Shown: positions 30,801 to 42,893 of the stretch, one piece after another | Position numbering within the stretch: the first letter of the stretch is position 1 | How the letters are laid out: each line of letters opens with the position of its first letter | Position numbers and translations under genes: made by a program | The notes under the pieces: model-generated | The model's input: only the letters and a program-made list of their open reading frames with translations | Told to the model about the DNA's origin: nothing | Database searches by the model: none | Assembly (NCBI RefSeq): GCF_006094395.1 | Contig: NZ_CP035291.1 | Span: forward strand, 992,001-1,056,000 | Direction of reading: 5' to 3' | DNA: 64,000 nt | Source: Staphylococcus haemolyticus | Lineage (GTDB): Bacteria > Bacillota > Bacilli > Staphylococcales > Staphylococcaceae

Positions 30801-32090
30801 CTATTTCATTTGACTAAACGCATAATCAACAGCTTTAAGTGTCTCATCAATGTCTTCTTCAGTATGCTCTGTAGTTAAGAACCATGCTTCAAATTTTGAT
30901 GGAGCTAAATTAATACCTTGGTTCAACATTAATTTAAAGAACTTAGCAAATGCTTCTCCATTTGAATTCTCAACTTGCTCATAATGTGTGATTTTTTCAT
31001 CTGTGAAGTAAAGTGTTAAAGAGCCATATACTCTATTAATAGTTGCTGTAATATTATGTTTATCAATTAGCTCTAATAGACCATCTTCAAGTCGTTTTCC
31101 TAATTGATCTAATCTTTCATAAACACCATTTTGTTCTAGTACTTCTAGTAATGCGATACCTGCTCTCATAGAAAGTGGATTACCTGCCATCGTTCCAGCT
31201 TGGTATGCCGGACCTAATGGGGCAACGTGTTCCATGATATCTTGTCGGCCACCATAGCCTCCAATTGGAAGGCCACCTCCAATTATTTTTCCGAATGCAG
31301 TTAAGTCTGGGTATACATTTAATAGATCTTGGGCTGCACCATAATGGAAGCGGAATGCAGTAATAACTTCATCATAAATCACCAATGCACCATAATCGTG
31401 AGTAATTTCATTAACTTTTTCCAAGAAACCTGGTTGTGGTTCAACCATTCCAAAATTACCAACAATTGGCTCAACTAGCACAGCAGCTACTTCATCTCCC
31501 CAATGTTTCATAGCTTCTTTATATGATTCAATATCATTAAACGGTACTGTAATTACTTCTTTAGCGACACTTTCAGGAACACCTGCAGAGTCAGGAGATC
31601 CTAATTGTGATGGACCACTACCAGCAGCTACTAATACTAAATCAGAATGACCGTGATAGGAACCTGCAAATTTAATAATTTTATTTCTCTTTGTATAAGC
31701 TCTAGCAACACGAATCGTTGTCATAACTGCTTCAGTTCCAGAGTTTACGAATCGTATTTTTTCAAGTGACGGAATAGCTTCTCGTAATTTTTTACTAAAT
31801 TCAATTTCTAATTCTGTTGGCGTGCCATAAAGTACACCTTTAGCTGCTTGATCTTGAATAGCTTTAGTTATATGAGGGTGAGCATGACCTGTGATAATAG
31901 GACCATATGCTTGTAAATAATCAATAAATTTATTGCCATCAACATCATACAAGTATGCGCCATGTCCTTCGCACATTACAACAGGAGCACCTCCACCAAC
32001 TGCTTTATAAGAGCGTGATGGTGAATTAACGCCACCCAAAATATATTCATTTGACAATTGTTGTAGACGTTCACTCTCAGTGAATTTCAT
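30801..32090 (-). CDS. hemL: Glutamate-1-semialdehyde 2,1-aminomutase (second, non-hem-operon type)
   Basis: PLP enzyme of 429 residues converting glutamate-1-semialdehyde to 5-aminolevulinate, the C5 route to haem. The PLP lysine is in [18 protein letters not shown] (Lys268); [15 protein letters not shown] and YDEVITAFR are further active-site blocks. In S. aureus a paralogue sits beside bcp and perR while another hemL is in the hem operon; this is the former (gsaB/hemL2), so it is probably a second copy. It is divergent from bcp, sharing a PerR-box-like region at 32138-32152. Confidence 0.92.
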   Translation of the reverse strand: MKFTESERLQQLSNEYILGGVNSPSRSYKAVGGGAPVVMCEGHGAYLYDVDGNKFIDYLQAYGPIITGHAHPHITKAIQDQAAKGVLYGTPTELEIEFSKKLREAIPSLEKIRFVNSGTEAVMTTIRVARAYTKRNKIIKFAGSYHGHSDLVLVAAGSGPSQLGSPDSAGVPESVAKEVITVPFNDIESYKEAMKHWGDEVAAVLVEPIVGNFGMVEPQPGFLEKVNEITHDYGALVIYDEVITAFRFHYGAAQDLLNVYPDLTAFGKIIGGGLPIGGYGGRQDIMEHVAPLGPAYQAGTMAGNPLSMRAGIALLEVLEQNGVYERLDQLGKRLEDGLLELIDKHNITATINRVYGSLTLYFTDEKITHYEQVENSNGEAFAKFFKLMLNQGINLAPSKFEAWFLTTEHTEEDIDETLKAVDYAFSQMK

Positions 32091-32137
32091 CTTATTTCAA
32101 CCTCTCTTATTTTAATATTATTCCTTACTATCGTATC

Positions 32138-32152
32138 ATATAATTAATATAA
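32138..32152. promoter_or_regulatory. PerR-box-like palindrome between hemL2 and bcp
   Basis: ATATAATTAATATAA matches TTATAATTATTATAA at 13 of 15 positions and lies 20 bases before the bcp start and 48 before hemL2. bcp is a reported PerR target in S. aureus. The region is very AT-rich, so a chance match is possible. Confidence 0.5.
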
Positions 32153-32171
32153 TTAAGAAATAGGTGATATG

Positions 32172-32627
32172 ATGCTTAAAAAGGGACAAAAATTTCCAGA
32201 ATTTAAATTAGAAAATCAGAATGGTGAATGGATTACTAATGAGACAATAAAAGGAAGCAAAACAATTATTTATTTTTATCCACGTGATAATACTCCAACT
32301 TGTACAACAGAAGCATGTGACTTTAGAGACAACATAGAACAATTTAATGACTTGAATGTTCAAATATATGGAGTCAGTGGTGATACTAAGAAAAAACATC
32401 AAAATTTTATTGCAAAACATAATCTTAATTTTGATTTATTAGTTGATGAGGATTTTCAATTATCTAAAGCAATAGGTGTCTATCAATTGAAAAAATCATT
32501 TGGTAAAGAATCTATGGGTATTGTTCGCACAACATTTATTATTGATGAGGATGGCGTTATCATCGATGTCATTGAAAAGGTTAAAGTAAAAACACAAATT
32601 GAAGAACTAAATCAAATTTTGGGGTGA
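32172..32627 (+). CDS. bcp: Thiol peroxidase Bcp (peroxiredoxin Q type)
   Basis: Peroxiredoxin of 151 residues that reduces hydrogen peroxide and organic peroxides. The peroxidatic Cys44 and resolving Cys49 are in NTPTCTTEACDFRD; YFYPRDNTPTC and GIVRTTFIIDE are family blocks. Two ATGs are adjacent; I take the second (32172), which is better spaced from AGGTGAT and matches the S. aureus length. It is followed after five bases by the dehydrogenase gene, so they form an operon. Confidence 0.94.
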   Translation: MLKKGQKFPEFKLENQNGEWITNETIKGSKTIIYFYPRDNTPTCTTEACDFRDNIEQFNDLNVQIYGVSGDTKKKHQNFIAKHNLNFDLLVDEDFQLSKAIGVYQLKKSFGKESMGIVRTTFIIDEDGVIIDVIEKVKVKTQIEELNQILG

Positions 32628-32632
32628 AATCA

Positions 32633-33583
32633 ATGAAAATAGTTAGTTTAAAGCGATTAGGAGAAATAGAAGCTTCACTTATAAACAGCTACCCGGATTT
32701 AGATTTTTATTTTTTCAAGAAAGCAGTAGATATACCGACAGAACTTAAAAATGAATTAGAGATATTGATTGGCTATGATAGTGGCGTTGATAAGAACTTT
32801 ATTAATGCTTGTCCAAACTTAAAATGGATCTCCTGGTATGCTACAGGTGTTAATAATCTACCATTAGAAGTTATTAAAGAAAGAAATATTATTTTAACTA
32901 ATACTAGGGGAATACAGGCTAAACAAGTTTCAGAATTTGTTTTATCCTTCATACTTAATGACTATAAGAAAATGCGCACATCATATGTTAATCAAGTAAA
33001 TAAAGTGTATGATTCTAAACTAACTGGTAAACGATTGAGCGATGAAAAAGTATTAATACTAGGAACAGGATCGTTAGCTCAACAAACCGTCAAATTACTC
33101 AAACCGTTTGAATTGGAAATAATCGGTATAAGTAAATCCGGTCATCATAAAGATGGTTTCGATAATATTTATACAATAGAAGATTTAGAATCACATTTAA
33201 ATAAAGCTGATATTATTATTAATACATTACCTGAAACTCAAGAAACATATCATTTATTGTCGGAAAGACATTTCAAAATTATGAATGATAAATGTTTATT
33301 TATTAATGTAGGTAGAGGAACAATTGTTGAGGAAAAAATACTCATAAAAGTATTAAATCATAACTTAATTCGCCATGCATATTTAGATGTATTTGAAAAT
33401 GAACCATTAGATGCAAACAATGAATTATATAAATTAGATAATGTGACGATTACAGCACATATAACAGGAAATGACAAAAATATAAAAAGTGATGCTACAA
33501 AACTATTTGAGAGGAATTTGAATGATTTTCTCAATAAAAATGATGTAATTGAGAATAGAGTCGATTTATATAAAGGTTATTAA
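32633..33583 (+). CDS. D-isomer-specific 2-hydroxyacid dehydrogenase
   Basis: NAD-dependent oxidoreductase of 316 residues in the phosphoglycerate dehydrogenase superfamily. The substrate-domain motif TGVNNLPLE, the Rossmann loop LGTGSLAQQTVKLL, the catalytic Arg in INVGRGTIVEE, Glu in DVFENEPLD and His in ITAHITGN are present. The substrate is unknown; it lacks ACT domains, so it is not a classical SerA. I choose ATG 32633, with GGGGTGA upstream; the in-frame GTG at 32624 overlaps the bcp stop. Confidence 0.88.
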   Translation: MKIVSLKRLGEIEASLINSYPDLDFYFFKKAVDIPTELKNELEILIGYDSGVDKNFINACPNLKWISWYATGVNNLPLEVIKERNIILTNTRGIQAKQVSEFVLSFILNDYKKMRTSYVNQVNKVYDSKLTGKRLSDEKVLILGTGSLAQQTVKLLKPFELEIIGISKSGHHKDGFDNIYTIEDLESHLNKADIIINTLPETQETYHLLSERHFKIMNDKCLFINVGRGTIVEEKILIKVLNHNLIRHAYLDVFENEPLDANNELYKLDNVTITAHITGNDKNIKSDATKLFERNLNDFLNKNDVIENRVDLYKGY

Positions 33584-33641
33584 CGGAAATCGTTCGTACT
33601 TATTGACATCACACTTTTGAAACAGTTATATTAATATCAAG

Positions 33642-33656
33642 TAATAATTATTATTA
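33642..33656. promoter_or_regulatory. PerR box upstream of perR
   Basis: TAATAATTATTATTA is a near-perfect palindrome matching the PerR consensus at 13 of 15 positions. It follows a promoter (TTGACA 33603-33608, TATATT 33627-33632, 18-base spacer) and precedes the perR start by 20 bases, fitting autoregulation known in S. aureus. Confidence 0.75.
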
Positions 33657-33676
33657 AGTAGAAAGTGGTGAATCAT

Positions 33677-34129
33677 ATGAGTGCAGAACTGGAGTCTATT
33701 GATCATGAGTTAGAAGAGTCAATTGCAGCCCTAAGAAGAGCTGGTGTAAGAATCACACCACAACGTCAAGCCATCATTCGTTATCTCATTGCATCTCATT
33801 CACATCCAACTGCGGATGAAATTTATCAAGCACTTTCACCTGATTTTCCAAATATTAGTGTTGCGACTATATATAATAATTTAAGAGTGTTTAAAAGTAT
33901 TGGCATAGTTAAAGAGTTAACATATGGAGATGCATCAAGTCGATTTGATTTTAATACTCATAATCATTATCACGTTATTTGTGAGAAATGTGGCAAGATT
34001 GTAGACTTCCATTATCCTCAACTTGATGAAGTTGAACAACTTGCACAGCATATCACAGAGTTCGACGTAACACATCACCGTATGGAAATATATGGTATTT
34101 GTAAAGAATGCAAAGATAAAGAAGAATAA
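33677..34129 (+). CDS. perR: Peroxide-responsive repressor PerR (Fur family)
   Basis: Metal-dependent repressor of 150 residues controlling peroxide defence and iron storage. The winged helix reads [28 protein letters not shown] to [13 protein letters not shown]. Regulatory-metal residues (His in [12 protein letters not shown]) and the structural zinc Cys4 set (CEKCG and CKECK) are present; the oxidation-sensitive His residues are retained. ATG 33677 with AGTGGTG upstream. An in-frame GTG at 33665 is not needed. Its own PerR box is at 33642-33656. Confidence 0.96.
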
Positions 34130-34147
34130 TAGAATGGAAGAAATAGT

Positions 34148-34270
34148 GGGAGTGGGACAGAAATAATATTTTCTCAAAATTTATTTCGTTGTCCTACCCC
34201 GGCAAGGATGACTAGGTTTGAAAAAAGCTTGATTCAAGCGCATTTTCAAATCAGTCAGCTACTGACAAAA
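34148..34270. repeat. Staphylococcal intergenic repeat block, copy 2
   Basis: A GGGACAGAAAT/ATTTCGTTGTCC hairpin (34153-34194) followed by sequence homologous, in inverted orientation, to 29413-29485 (shared CCGGCAAGG, GACTAG, CTTGAATCAAG-like, CAGCTACTGACAAAA). No gene lies between 34130 and 34875; this block, a terminator, promoters and the rRNA leader fill it. Confidence 0.75.
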
Positions 34271-34275
34271 TGATA

Positions 34276-34316
34276 AAAGAGGCTGAGACATTTTATTTTG
34301 TCCCAGCCTCTTTTTT
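34276..34316 (+). terminator. Terminator downstream of perR
   Basis: AAGAGGCTGAGACA pairs with TGTCCCAGCCTCTT, followed by TTTTA. Confidence 0.85.
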
Positions 34317-34502
34317 ATTAATCTAGCTATAAGTGAAAAATAAACACACTTTAAATGATTTATTAAGCACGAAAATCATATACACTAGTATTAAAAATAG
34401 ATCTCTCGACAAAATAATGCTAAAAAATATGTAAATTATACTCTTAATTCAAAACAATACATTAGAGGTGAAAATTTAGCCATTATTATGATACAAAAAT
34501 GA

Positions 34503-34531
34503 TTGACGCTCCTTTGCAAACTTGCTATTAT
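34503..34531 (+). promoter_or_regulatory. rrn promoter P1
   Basis: TTGACG (34503-34508) and TATTAT (34526-34531) with a 17-base spacer, about 345 bases before 16S. Confidence 0.55.
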
Positions 34532-34718
34532 ATAAAAGTCGTCAAAAACGAATGTAAACTTTCTTGTTTCAGAAATTAATTTCATTAAATTAATGTTAAG
34601 AAAGTGTAATTTTGACTATTGAAAAACTTTGCAAGACAATATAAGATATTATTTGTTGAAATAATCAATTAAGTTTTGAACAGAAGGATTTTTGAATAAA
34701 ATAAAATTTAAAAAGTTC

Positions 34719-34748
34719 TTGACATGATATAAAGATTATTGATATAAT
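34719..34748 (+). promoter_or_regulatory. rrn promoter P2
   Basis: TTGACA (34719-34724) and TATAAT (34743-34748) with an 18-base spacer, about 127 bases before 16S. Both boxes are consensus, as expected for a strong rRNA promoter. Confidence 0.8.
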
Positions 34749-34772
34749 TAATAAATGTAATTGCTTTAAATG

Positions 34773-34804
34773 AACATTGAAAACTGAATGACAATATGTC
34801 AACG
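34773..34804 (+). other. 16S processing-stem, 5' arm
   Basis: AACATTGAAAACTGAATG and following bases are complementary to 36469-36498, downstream of 16S. The pair forms the precursor stem cut by RNase III during 16S maturation. Confidence 0.75.
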
Positions 34805-34875
34805 TTAATTCCAAAACAGTAACTTAAATGTTACAAAAACTATTTAGTATTATGAGCTAATCAAACATCATAAAT

Positions 34876-36437
<1,562 letters not shown>

Positions 36438-36468
36438 ATTCGGAACATCTCGTAGAGATGAGGAATAA

Positions 36469-36498
36469 CGTGACATATTGTATTCAGTTTTGAATGTT
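36469..36498 (+). other. 16S processing-stem, 3' arm
   Basis: CGTGACATATTGTATTCAG and following bases pair with 34773-34804. Confidence 0.7.
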
Positions 36499-36520
36499 TA
36501 TTTACATTCTAATATTTAAT

Positions 36521-36597
<77 letters not shown>

Positions 36598-36614
36598 TTA
36601 AATAAAATAGTTAT

Positions 36615-36690
36615 GGGGGCTTAGCTCAGCTGGGAGAGCGCCTGCTTTGCACGCAGGAGGTCAGCGGTTCGATCCCGCTAGTCTCCACCA
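36615..36690 (+). tRNA. tRNA-Ala (TGC)
   Basis: 76 bases including CCA, anticodon loop TTTGCAC, in the 16S-23S spacer. A second copy with the same sequence is at 40720-40795. Confidence 0.98.
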
Positions 36691-36880
36691 TTAATTATTT
36701 GTACATTGAAAACTAGATAAGTAAGTAAAAATAGATTTTACCAAGCAAAACCGAGTGAATAAGAGTTTTAAAAAAGCTTGAATTCATAAAATATAATCGC
36801 TAGTGTTCGAAAGAACACTCACAAGATTAATAACAGGTTTCTTAAGATTAGAACTCACGTTCTAATATGGTGGAAACATA

Positions 36881-39801
<2,921 letters not shown>

Positions 39802-39873
39802 ATTTATTTCAATGTTTTGCGAAGCAAAATCATTTACTTACTATCTAGTTTTGAATGTATAATCATTCTCTTG

Positions 39874-39988
39874 TCTGGTGACAATGGCAAGGAGGTCACA
39901 CCTGTTCCCATGCCGAACACAGAAGTTAAGCTCCTTAGCGCCGATGGTAGTTGGATTTACGTTCCGCTAGAGTAGGACGTTGCCAGGC
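39874..39988 (+). rRNA. rrf: 5S ribosomal RNA
   Basis: 115 bases from TCTGGTGACAATGGCAAGG to GTTGCCAGGC, with the standard CCGAACACAGAAGTTAAGC core. Confidence 0.98.
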
Positions 39989-39998
39989 ATAATATAAT

Positions 39999-40074
39999 GG
40001 AGAATTAGCTCAGCTGGGAGAGCATCTGCCTTACAAGCAGAGGGTCGGCGGTTCGAACCCGTCATTCTCCACCA
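39999..40074 (+). tRNA. tRNA-Val (TAC)
   Basis: First gene of the tRNA array after 5S; loop CTTACAA, CCA encoded. Confidence 0.97.
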
Positions 40075-40094
40075 TTTTATCAAAACAATATATT

Positions 40095-40170
<76 letters not shown>

Positions 40171-40178
40171 TCTATTTT

Positions 40179-40251
40179 GAGCCATTAGCTCAGTTGGTAG
40201 AGCATCTGACTTTTAATCAGAGGGTCAGAGGTTCGAATCCTCTATGGCTCA
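40179..40251 (+). tRNA. tRNA-Lys (TTT)
   Basis: Acceptor GAGCCAT/ATGGCTC, loop CTTTTAA; CCA not encoded. Confidence 0.96.
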
Positions 40252-40260
40252 CATGTATAC

Positions 40261-40342
40261 GCGGGTGTGGCGGAATTGGCAGACGCACTAGACTTAGGAT
40301 CTAGCGCCTTACGGCGTGGGGGTTCGACTCCCTTCACCCGCA
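40261..40342 (+). tRNA. tRNA-Leu (TAG)
   Basis: Long variable arm, loop CTTAGGA, acceptor GCGGGTG/CACCCGC; CCA not encoded. Confidence 0.96.
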
Positions 40343-40345
40343 TAC

Positions 40346-40420
40346 GCGGAAGTAGTTCAGTGGTAGAACACCACCTTGCCAAGGTGGGGGTCGCGGGTTC
40401 GAATCCCGTCTTCCGCTCCA
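40346..40420 (+). tRNA. tRNA-Gly (GCC), proteogenic type
   Basis: Loop CTTGCCA. D-loop GG (AGTGGTAG) and T-loop GGTTCGAATCC are canonical, unlike the five Gly(TCC) genes at 42070-42500. Confidence 0.97.
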
Positions 40421-40436
40421 TTATTTTTAATATAGT

Positions 40437-40525
40437 GCCGGGGTGGCGGAACTGGCAGACGCACAGGACTTAAAATCCTGCGGTGAGAGATCACCGTACC
40501 GGTTCGATTCCGGTCCTCGGCACCA
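40437..40525 (+). tRNA. tRNA-Leu (TAA)
   Basis: Long variable arm, loop CTTAAAA, CCA encoded. Confidence 0.96.
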
Positions 40526-40536
40526 TATATAATTTT

Positions 40537-40610
40537 GCGCCCGTAGCTCAATTGGATAGAGCGTTTGACTACGGATCAAGAGGTTATGGGTTCGACTCCT
40601 ATCGGGCGCG
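40537..40610 (+). tRNA. tRNA-Arg (ACG)
   Basis: Loop CTACGGA, acceptor GCGCCCG/CGGGCGC; A34 expected to be edited to inosine. Confidence 0.96.
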
Positions 40611-40618
40611 TTCTCTTA

Positions 40619-40692
40619 CGGGAAGTAGCTCAGTTTGGTAGAGCACTTGGTTTGGGACCAAGGGGTCGCAGGTTCGAATCCTGTCTTCCCGA
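40619..40692 (+). tRNA. tRNA-Pro (TGG)
   Basis: Loop TTTGGGA, acceptor CGGGAAG/CTTCCCG; CCA not encoded. Confidence 0.96.
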
Positions 40693-40719
40693 TAGGAACT
40701 TTAATTATATAAAAAATAT

Positions 40720-40795
40720 GGGGGCTTAGCTCAGCTGGGAGAGCGCCTGCTTTGCACGCAGGAGGTCAGCGGTTCGATCCCGCTAGTCTCCACCA
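40720..40795 (+). tRNA. tRNA-Ala (TGC), second copy
   Basis: Same sequence as the spacer copy at 36615-36690, CCA encoded. Confidence 0.97.
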
Positions 40796-40819
40796 TATTA
40801 AATTTACAAACTAGATAAC

Positions 40820-40893
40820 GGCGGTGTAGCTCAGCTGGCTAGAGCGTACGGTTCATACCCGTGAGGTCGGGGGTTCGATCCCCTCCACCGCCA
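40820..40893 (+). tRNA. tRNA-Met (CAT), elongator
   Basis: GGCGGTGTAGCTC start and loop TTCATAC match Bacillus/Staphylococcus elongator tRNA-Met. Confidence 0.9.
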
Positions 40894-40921
40894 CTACTTA
40901 TTAGTTGTAGAATTATAATTT

Positions 40922-40995
40922 GGACCTTTAGCTCAGTTGGTTAGAGCTAACGGCTCATAACCGTTCGGTCGCAGGTTCGAGTCCTGCAAGGTCCA
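40922..40995 (+). tRNA. tRNA-Ile2 (CAT, lysidine-modified)
   Basis: GGACCTTTAGCTCAG start matches tRNA-Ile2 of Firmicutes, whose C34 is changed to lysidine by TilS to read AUA. Genome tools often label it Met. Confidence 0.85.
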
Positions 40996-41004
40996 TATAA
41001 TTTT

Positions 41005-41094
41005 GGAGGAATACCCAAGTCCGGCTGAAGGGATCGGTCTTGAAAACCGACAGGGGCTTAACGGCTCGCGGGGGTTCGAATCCCTCTTCCTCCG
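41005..41094 (+). tRNA. tRNA-Ser (TGA), copy 1
   Basis: Class II tRNA, loop CTTGAAA. Differs from the copy at 41215-41307 in the variable arm; CCA not encoded (ends CCGTA). Confidence 0.96.
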
Positions 41095-41103
41095 TATTTT
41101 ATT

Positions 41104-41179
41104 GGTCTCGTAGTGTAGCGGTTAACACGCCTGCCTGTCACGCAGGAGATCGCGGGTTCGATTCCCGTCGAGACCGCCA
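41104..41179 (+). tRNA. tRNA-Asp (GTC), copy 1
   Basis: Loop CTGTCAC, CCA encoded; identical to 41404-41479. Confidence 0.97.
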
Positions 41180-41214
41180 TTTAATAATTTTATAGTAATT
41201 TACATTTAATTAGT

Positions 41215-41307
41215 GGAGGAATACCCAAGTCCGGCTGAAGGGATCGGTCTTGAAAACCGACAGGGCCTTAACGGGCCGCGGGGGTTCGAATCCCTCTTCC
41301 TCCGCCA
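41215..41307 (+). tRNA. tRNA-Ser (TGA), copy 2
   Basis: Class II tRNA with CCA encoded; variable arm GGCCTTAACGGGCC. Confidence 0.96.
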
Positions 41308-41318
41308 TTAATTATTAT

Positions 41319-41392
<74 letters not shown>

Positions 41393-41403
41393 TTTATCTT
41401 TTA

Positions 41404-41479
41404 GGTCTCGTAGTGTAGCGGTTAACACGCCTGCCTGTCACGCAGGAGATCGCGGGTTCGATTCCCGTCGAGACCGCCA
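41404..41479 (+). tRNA. tRNA-Asp (GTC), copy 2
   Basis: Identical to 41104-41179. Confidence 0.97.
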
Positions 41480-41490
41480 TTACAAATAAT

Positions 41491-41563
41491 GGTTCAGTAG
41501 CTCAGTTGGTAGAGCAATGGATTGAAGCTCCATGTGTCGGCAGTTCGACTCTGTCCTGAACCA
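41491..41563 (+). tRNA. tRNA-Phe (GAA)
   Basis: Loop TTGAAGC, acceptor GGTTCAG/CTGAACC. Confidence 0.97.
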
Positions 41564-41572
41564 TTTTGTTAT

Positions 41573-41648
<76 letters not shown>

Positions 41649-41654
41649 TCTCAT

Positions 41655-41738
41655 GGAGGGGTAGCGAAGTGGCTAAACGCGGCGGACTGTAAATCCGCTC
41701 CTTCGGGTTCGGCAGTTCGAATCTGCCCCCCTCCACCA
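41655..41738 (+). tRNA. tRNA-Tyr (GTA)
   Basis: Class II, loop CTGTAAA, CCA encoded. Confidence 0.97.
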
Positions 41739-41747
41739 TCTTAATTT

Positions 41748-41821
41748 AGGGACATAGTTCAACGGTAGAATAGAGGTCTCCAAAACCTTTGATGTGGGTT
41801 CGATTCCTACTGTCCCTGCCA
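41748..41821 (+). tRNA. tRNA-Trp (CCA)
   Basis: Loop CTCCAAA, acceptor AGGGACA/TGTCCCT, CCA encoded. Confidence 0.97.
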
Positions 41822-41822
41822 T

Positions 41823-41896
41823 GGCGGTTGTGGCGAAGTGGTTAACGCATCGGATTGTGGTTCCGACACTCGAGGGTTCGATTCCCTTCAACCGCC
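41823..41896 (+). tRNA. tRNA-His (GTG)
   Basis: Loop TTGTGGT; extra 5' G (G-1) opposite C73. Confidence 0.96.
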
Positions 41897-41910
41897 CTTA
41901 ATTTTATTAA

Positions 41911-41982
41911 TGGGCTATAGCCAAGCGGTAAGGCAACGGACTTTGACTCCGTCACGCGCTGGTTCGAATCCAGCTAGCCCAG
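41911..41982 (+). tRNA. tRNA-Gln (TTG)
   Basis: Loop CTTTGAC, acceptor TGGGCTA/TAGCCCA. Confidence 0.97.
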
Positions 41983-41987
41983 TTATT

Positions 41988-42061
<74 letters not shown>

Positions 42062-42069
42062 TGCACGAT

Positions 42070-42143
42070 GCGGGAGTAGTTCAATTTTAGAACACATTCC
42101 TTCCCGGAATGAGGTATAGGTGCAAGTCCTATCTTCCGCTCCA
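42070..42143 (+). tRNA. Aberrant tRNA-Gly (TCC), array copy 1
   Basis: Loop CTTCCCG, CCA encoded. D-loop GG is replaced (CAATTTTAG) and the T-loop reads GGTGCAAGTCC instead of GGTTCGAATCC. These traits mark staphylococcal non-proteogenic tRNA-Gly that donate glycine to the peptidoglycan bridge through FemX/A/B and bind EF-Tu poorly. Function here is inferred from that family. Confidence 0.9.
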
Positions 42144-42157
42144 TAATTCTTAATAAT

Positions 42158-42232
42158 GCGGGAGTATTTCAACTGTTAGAATATGTTCCTTCCCGGAACA
42201 AGGTATAGGTGTAAATCCTATCTTCCGCTCCA
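42158..42232 (+). tRNA. Aberrant tRNA-Gly (TCC), array copy 2
   Basis: D-loop CAACTGTTAG, T-loop GGTGTAAATCC; the outer D-stem pair is lost. Identical to copy 3. Confidence 0.88.
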
Positions 42233-42246
42233 TAATTCTTAATAAT

Positions 42247-42321
42247 GCGGGAGTATTTCAACTGTTAGAATATGTTCCTTCCCGGAACAAGGTATAGGTG
42301 TAAATCCTATCTTCCGCTCCA
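42247..42321 (+). tRNA. Aberrant tRNA-Gly (TCC), array copy 3
   Basis: Identical to copy 2, and separated by the same spacer (ATAATTCTTAATAAT). Confidence 0.88.
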
Positions 42322-42335
42322 TAATTCTTAATAAT

Positions 42336-42410
42336 GCGGGAGTATTTCAACTCTTAGAATATGTTCCTTCCCGGAACAAGGTATAGGTGTAAATCCTATC
42401 TTCCGCTCCA
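42336..42410 (+). tRNA. Aberrant tRNA-Gly (TCC), array copy 4
   Basis: One base different from copies 2 and 3 (CAACTCTTAG in the D-loop). Confidence 0.88.
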
Positions 42411-42425
42411 ATAAATTTTAATAAT

Positions 42426-42500
42426 GCGGGAGTATTTCAACTTTTAGAATACGTTCCTTCCCGGAACGAGATATAGGTGCAAATCCTATCTTCCGCTCCA
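42426..42500 (+). tRNA. Aberrant tRNA-Gly (TCC), array copy 5
   Basis: D-loop CAACTTTTAG, T-loop GGTGCAAATCC, anticodon stem changed by a C at ACGTTCC with a compensating GGAACG. Confidence 0.88.
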
Positions 42501-42530
42501 TGTTTTTGCTTCCAAATGGAAGTTTTTTAT
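42501..42530 (+). terminator. Small hairpin with T-run between tRNA-Gly array and tRNA-Leu
   Basis: GCTTCCAAATGGAAG followed by TTTTTTAT. Short, but terminator-like, and unexpected inside a tRNA operon. Confidence 0.5.
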
Positions 42531-42544
42531 TTATCAAAAATTGA

Positions 42545-42628
42545 GCCGGCGTGGCGGAATTGGCAGACGCGCGGGACTCAAAATCCCGTTCCTGTATTGG
42601 AGTGTCGGTTCGACCCCGACCGCCGGTA
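42545..42628 (+). tRNA. tRNA-Leu (CAA)
   Basis: Class II tRNA, loop CTCAAAA. Acceptor begins with a G1-T72 wobble; CCA not encoded. Last tRNA of the array. Confidence 0.95.
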
Positions 42629-42639
42629 TAATTCTTAAT

Positions 42640-42678
42640 GTGGAAATGTTGTTTTAGCAACGTTTCCACTTTTTTTGT
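42640..42678 (+). terminator. Terminator of the rRNA/tRNA operon
   Basis: GTGGAAATGTTG pairs with CAACGTTTCCAC, followed by a run of seven T. Confidence 0.88.
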
Positions 42679-42893
42679 TTTTTAATTGATTTCAATTTTT
42701 CAATTTTCTAGTCAGTGGTTAAGTATCAGTTATTGAACTATTATATTTATAATTGTTTAACTTCTTATGTTAAGTTTTAGCAATGGTATTTTTTAAAATT
42801 AGCATTAATTTTTGATTAAAAAAGAAATGTTCATATTGTTAAACACATTAGTTTGTACTAAGATAAAGCTAATGTTTAAAAACGGAGGCTACT

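Noticed and set aside
30801..32090. HemL as the main haem-pathway enzyme
   Set aside because: No other hem genes adjoin it, and its bcp/perR context matches the second staphylococcal copy.
42070..42500. Tandem ~89-bp periodicity considered as a CRISPR or VNTR
   Set aside because: Each unit is a complete tRNA cloverleaf with CCA; the spacers are short and constant, not unique.
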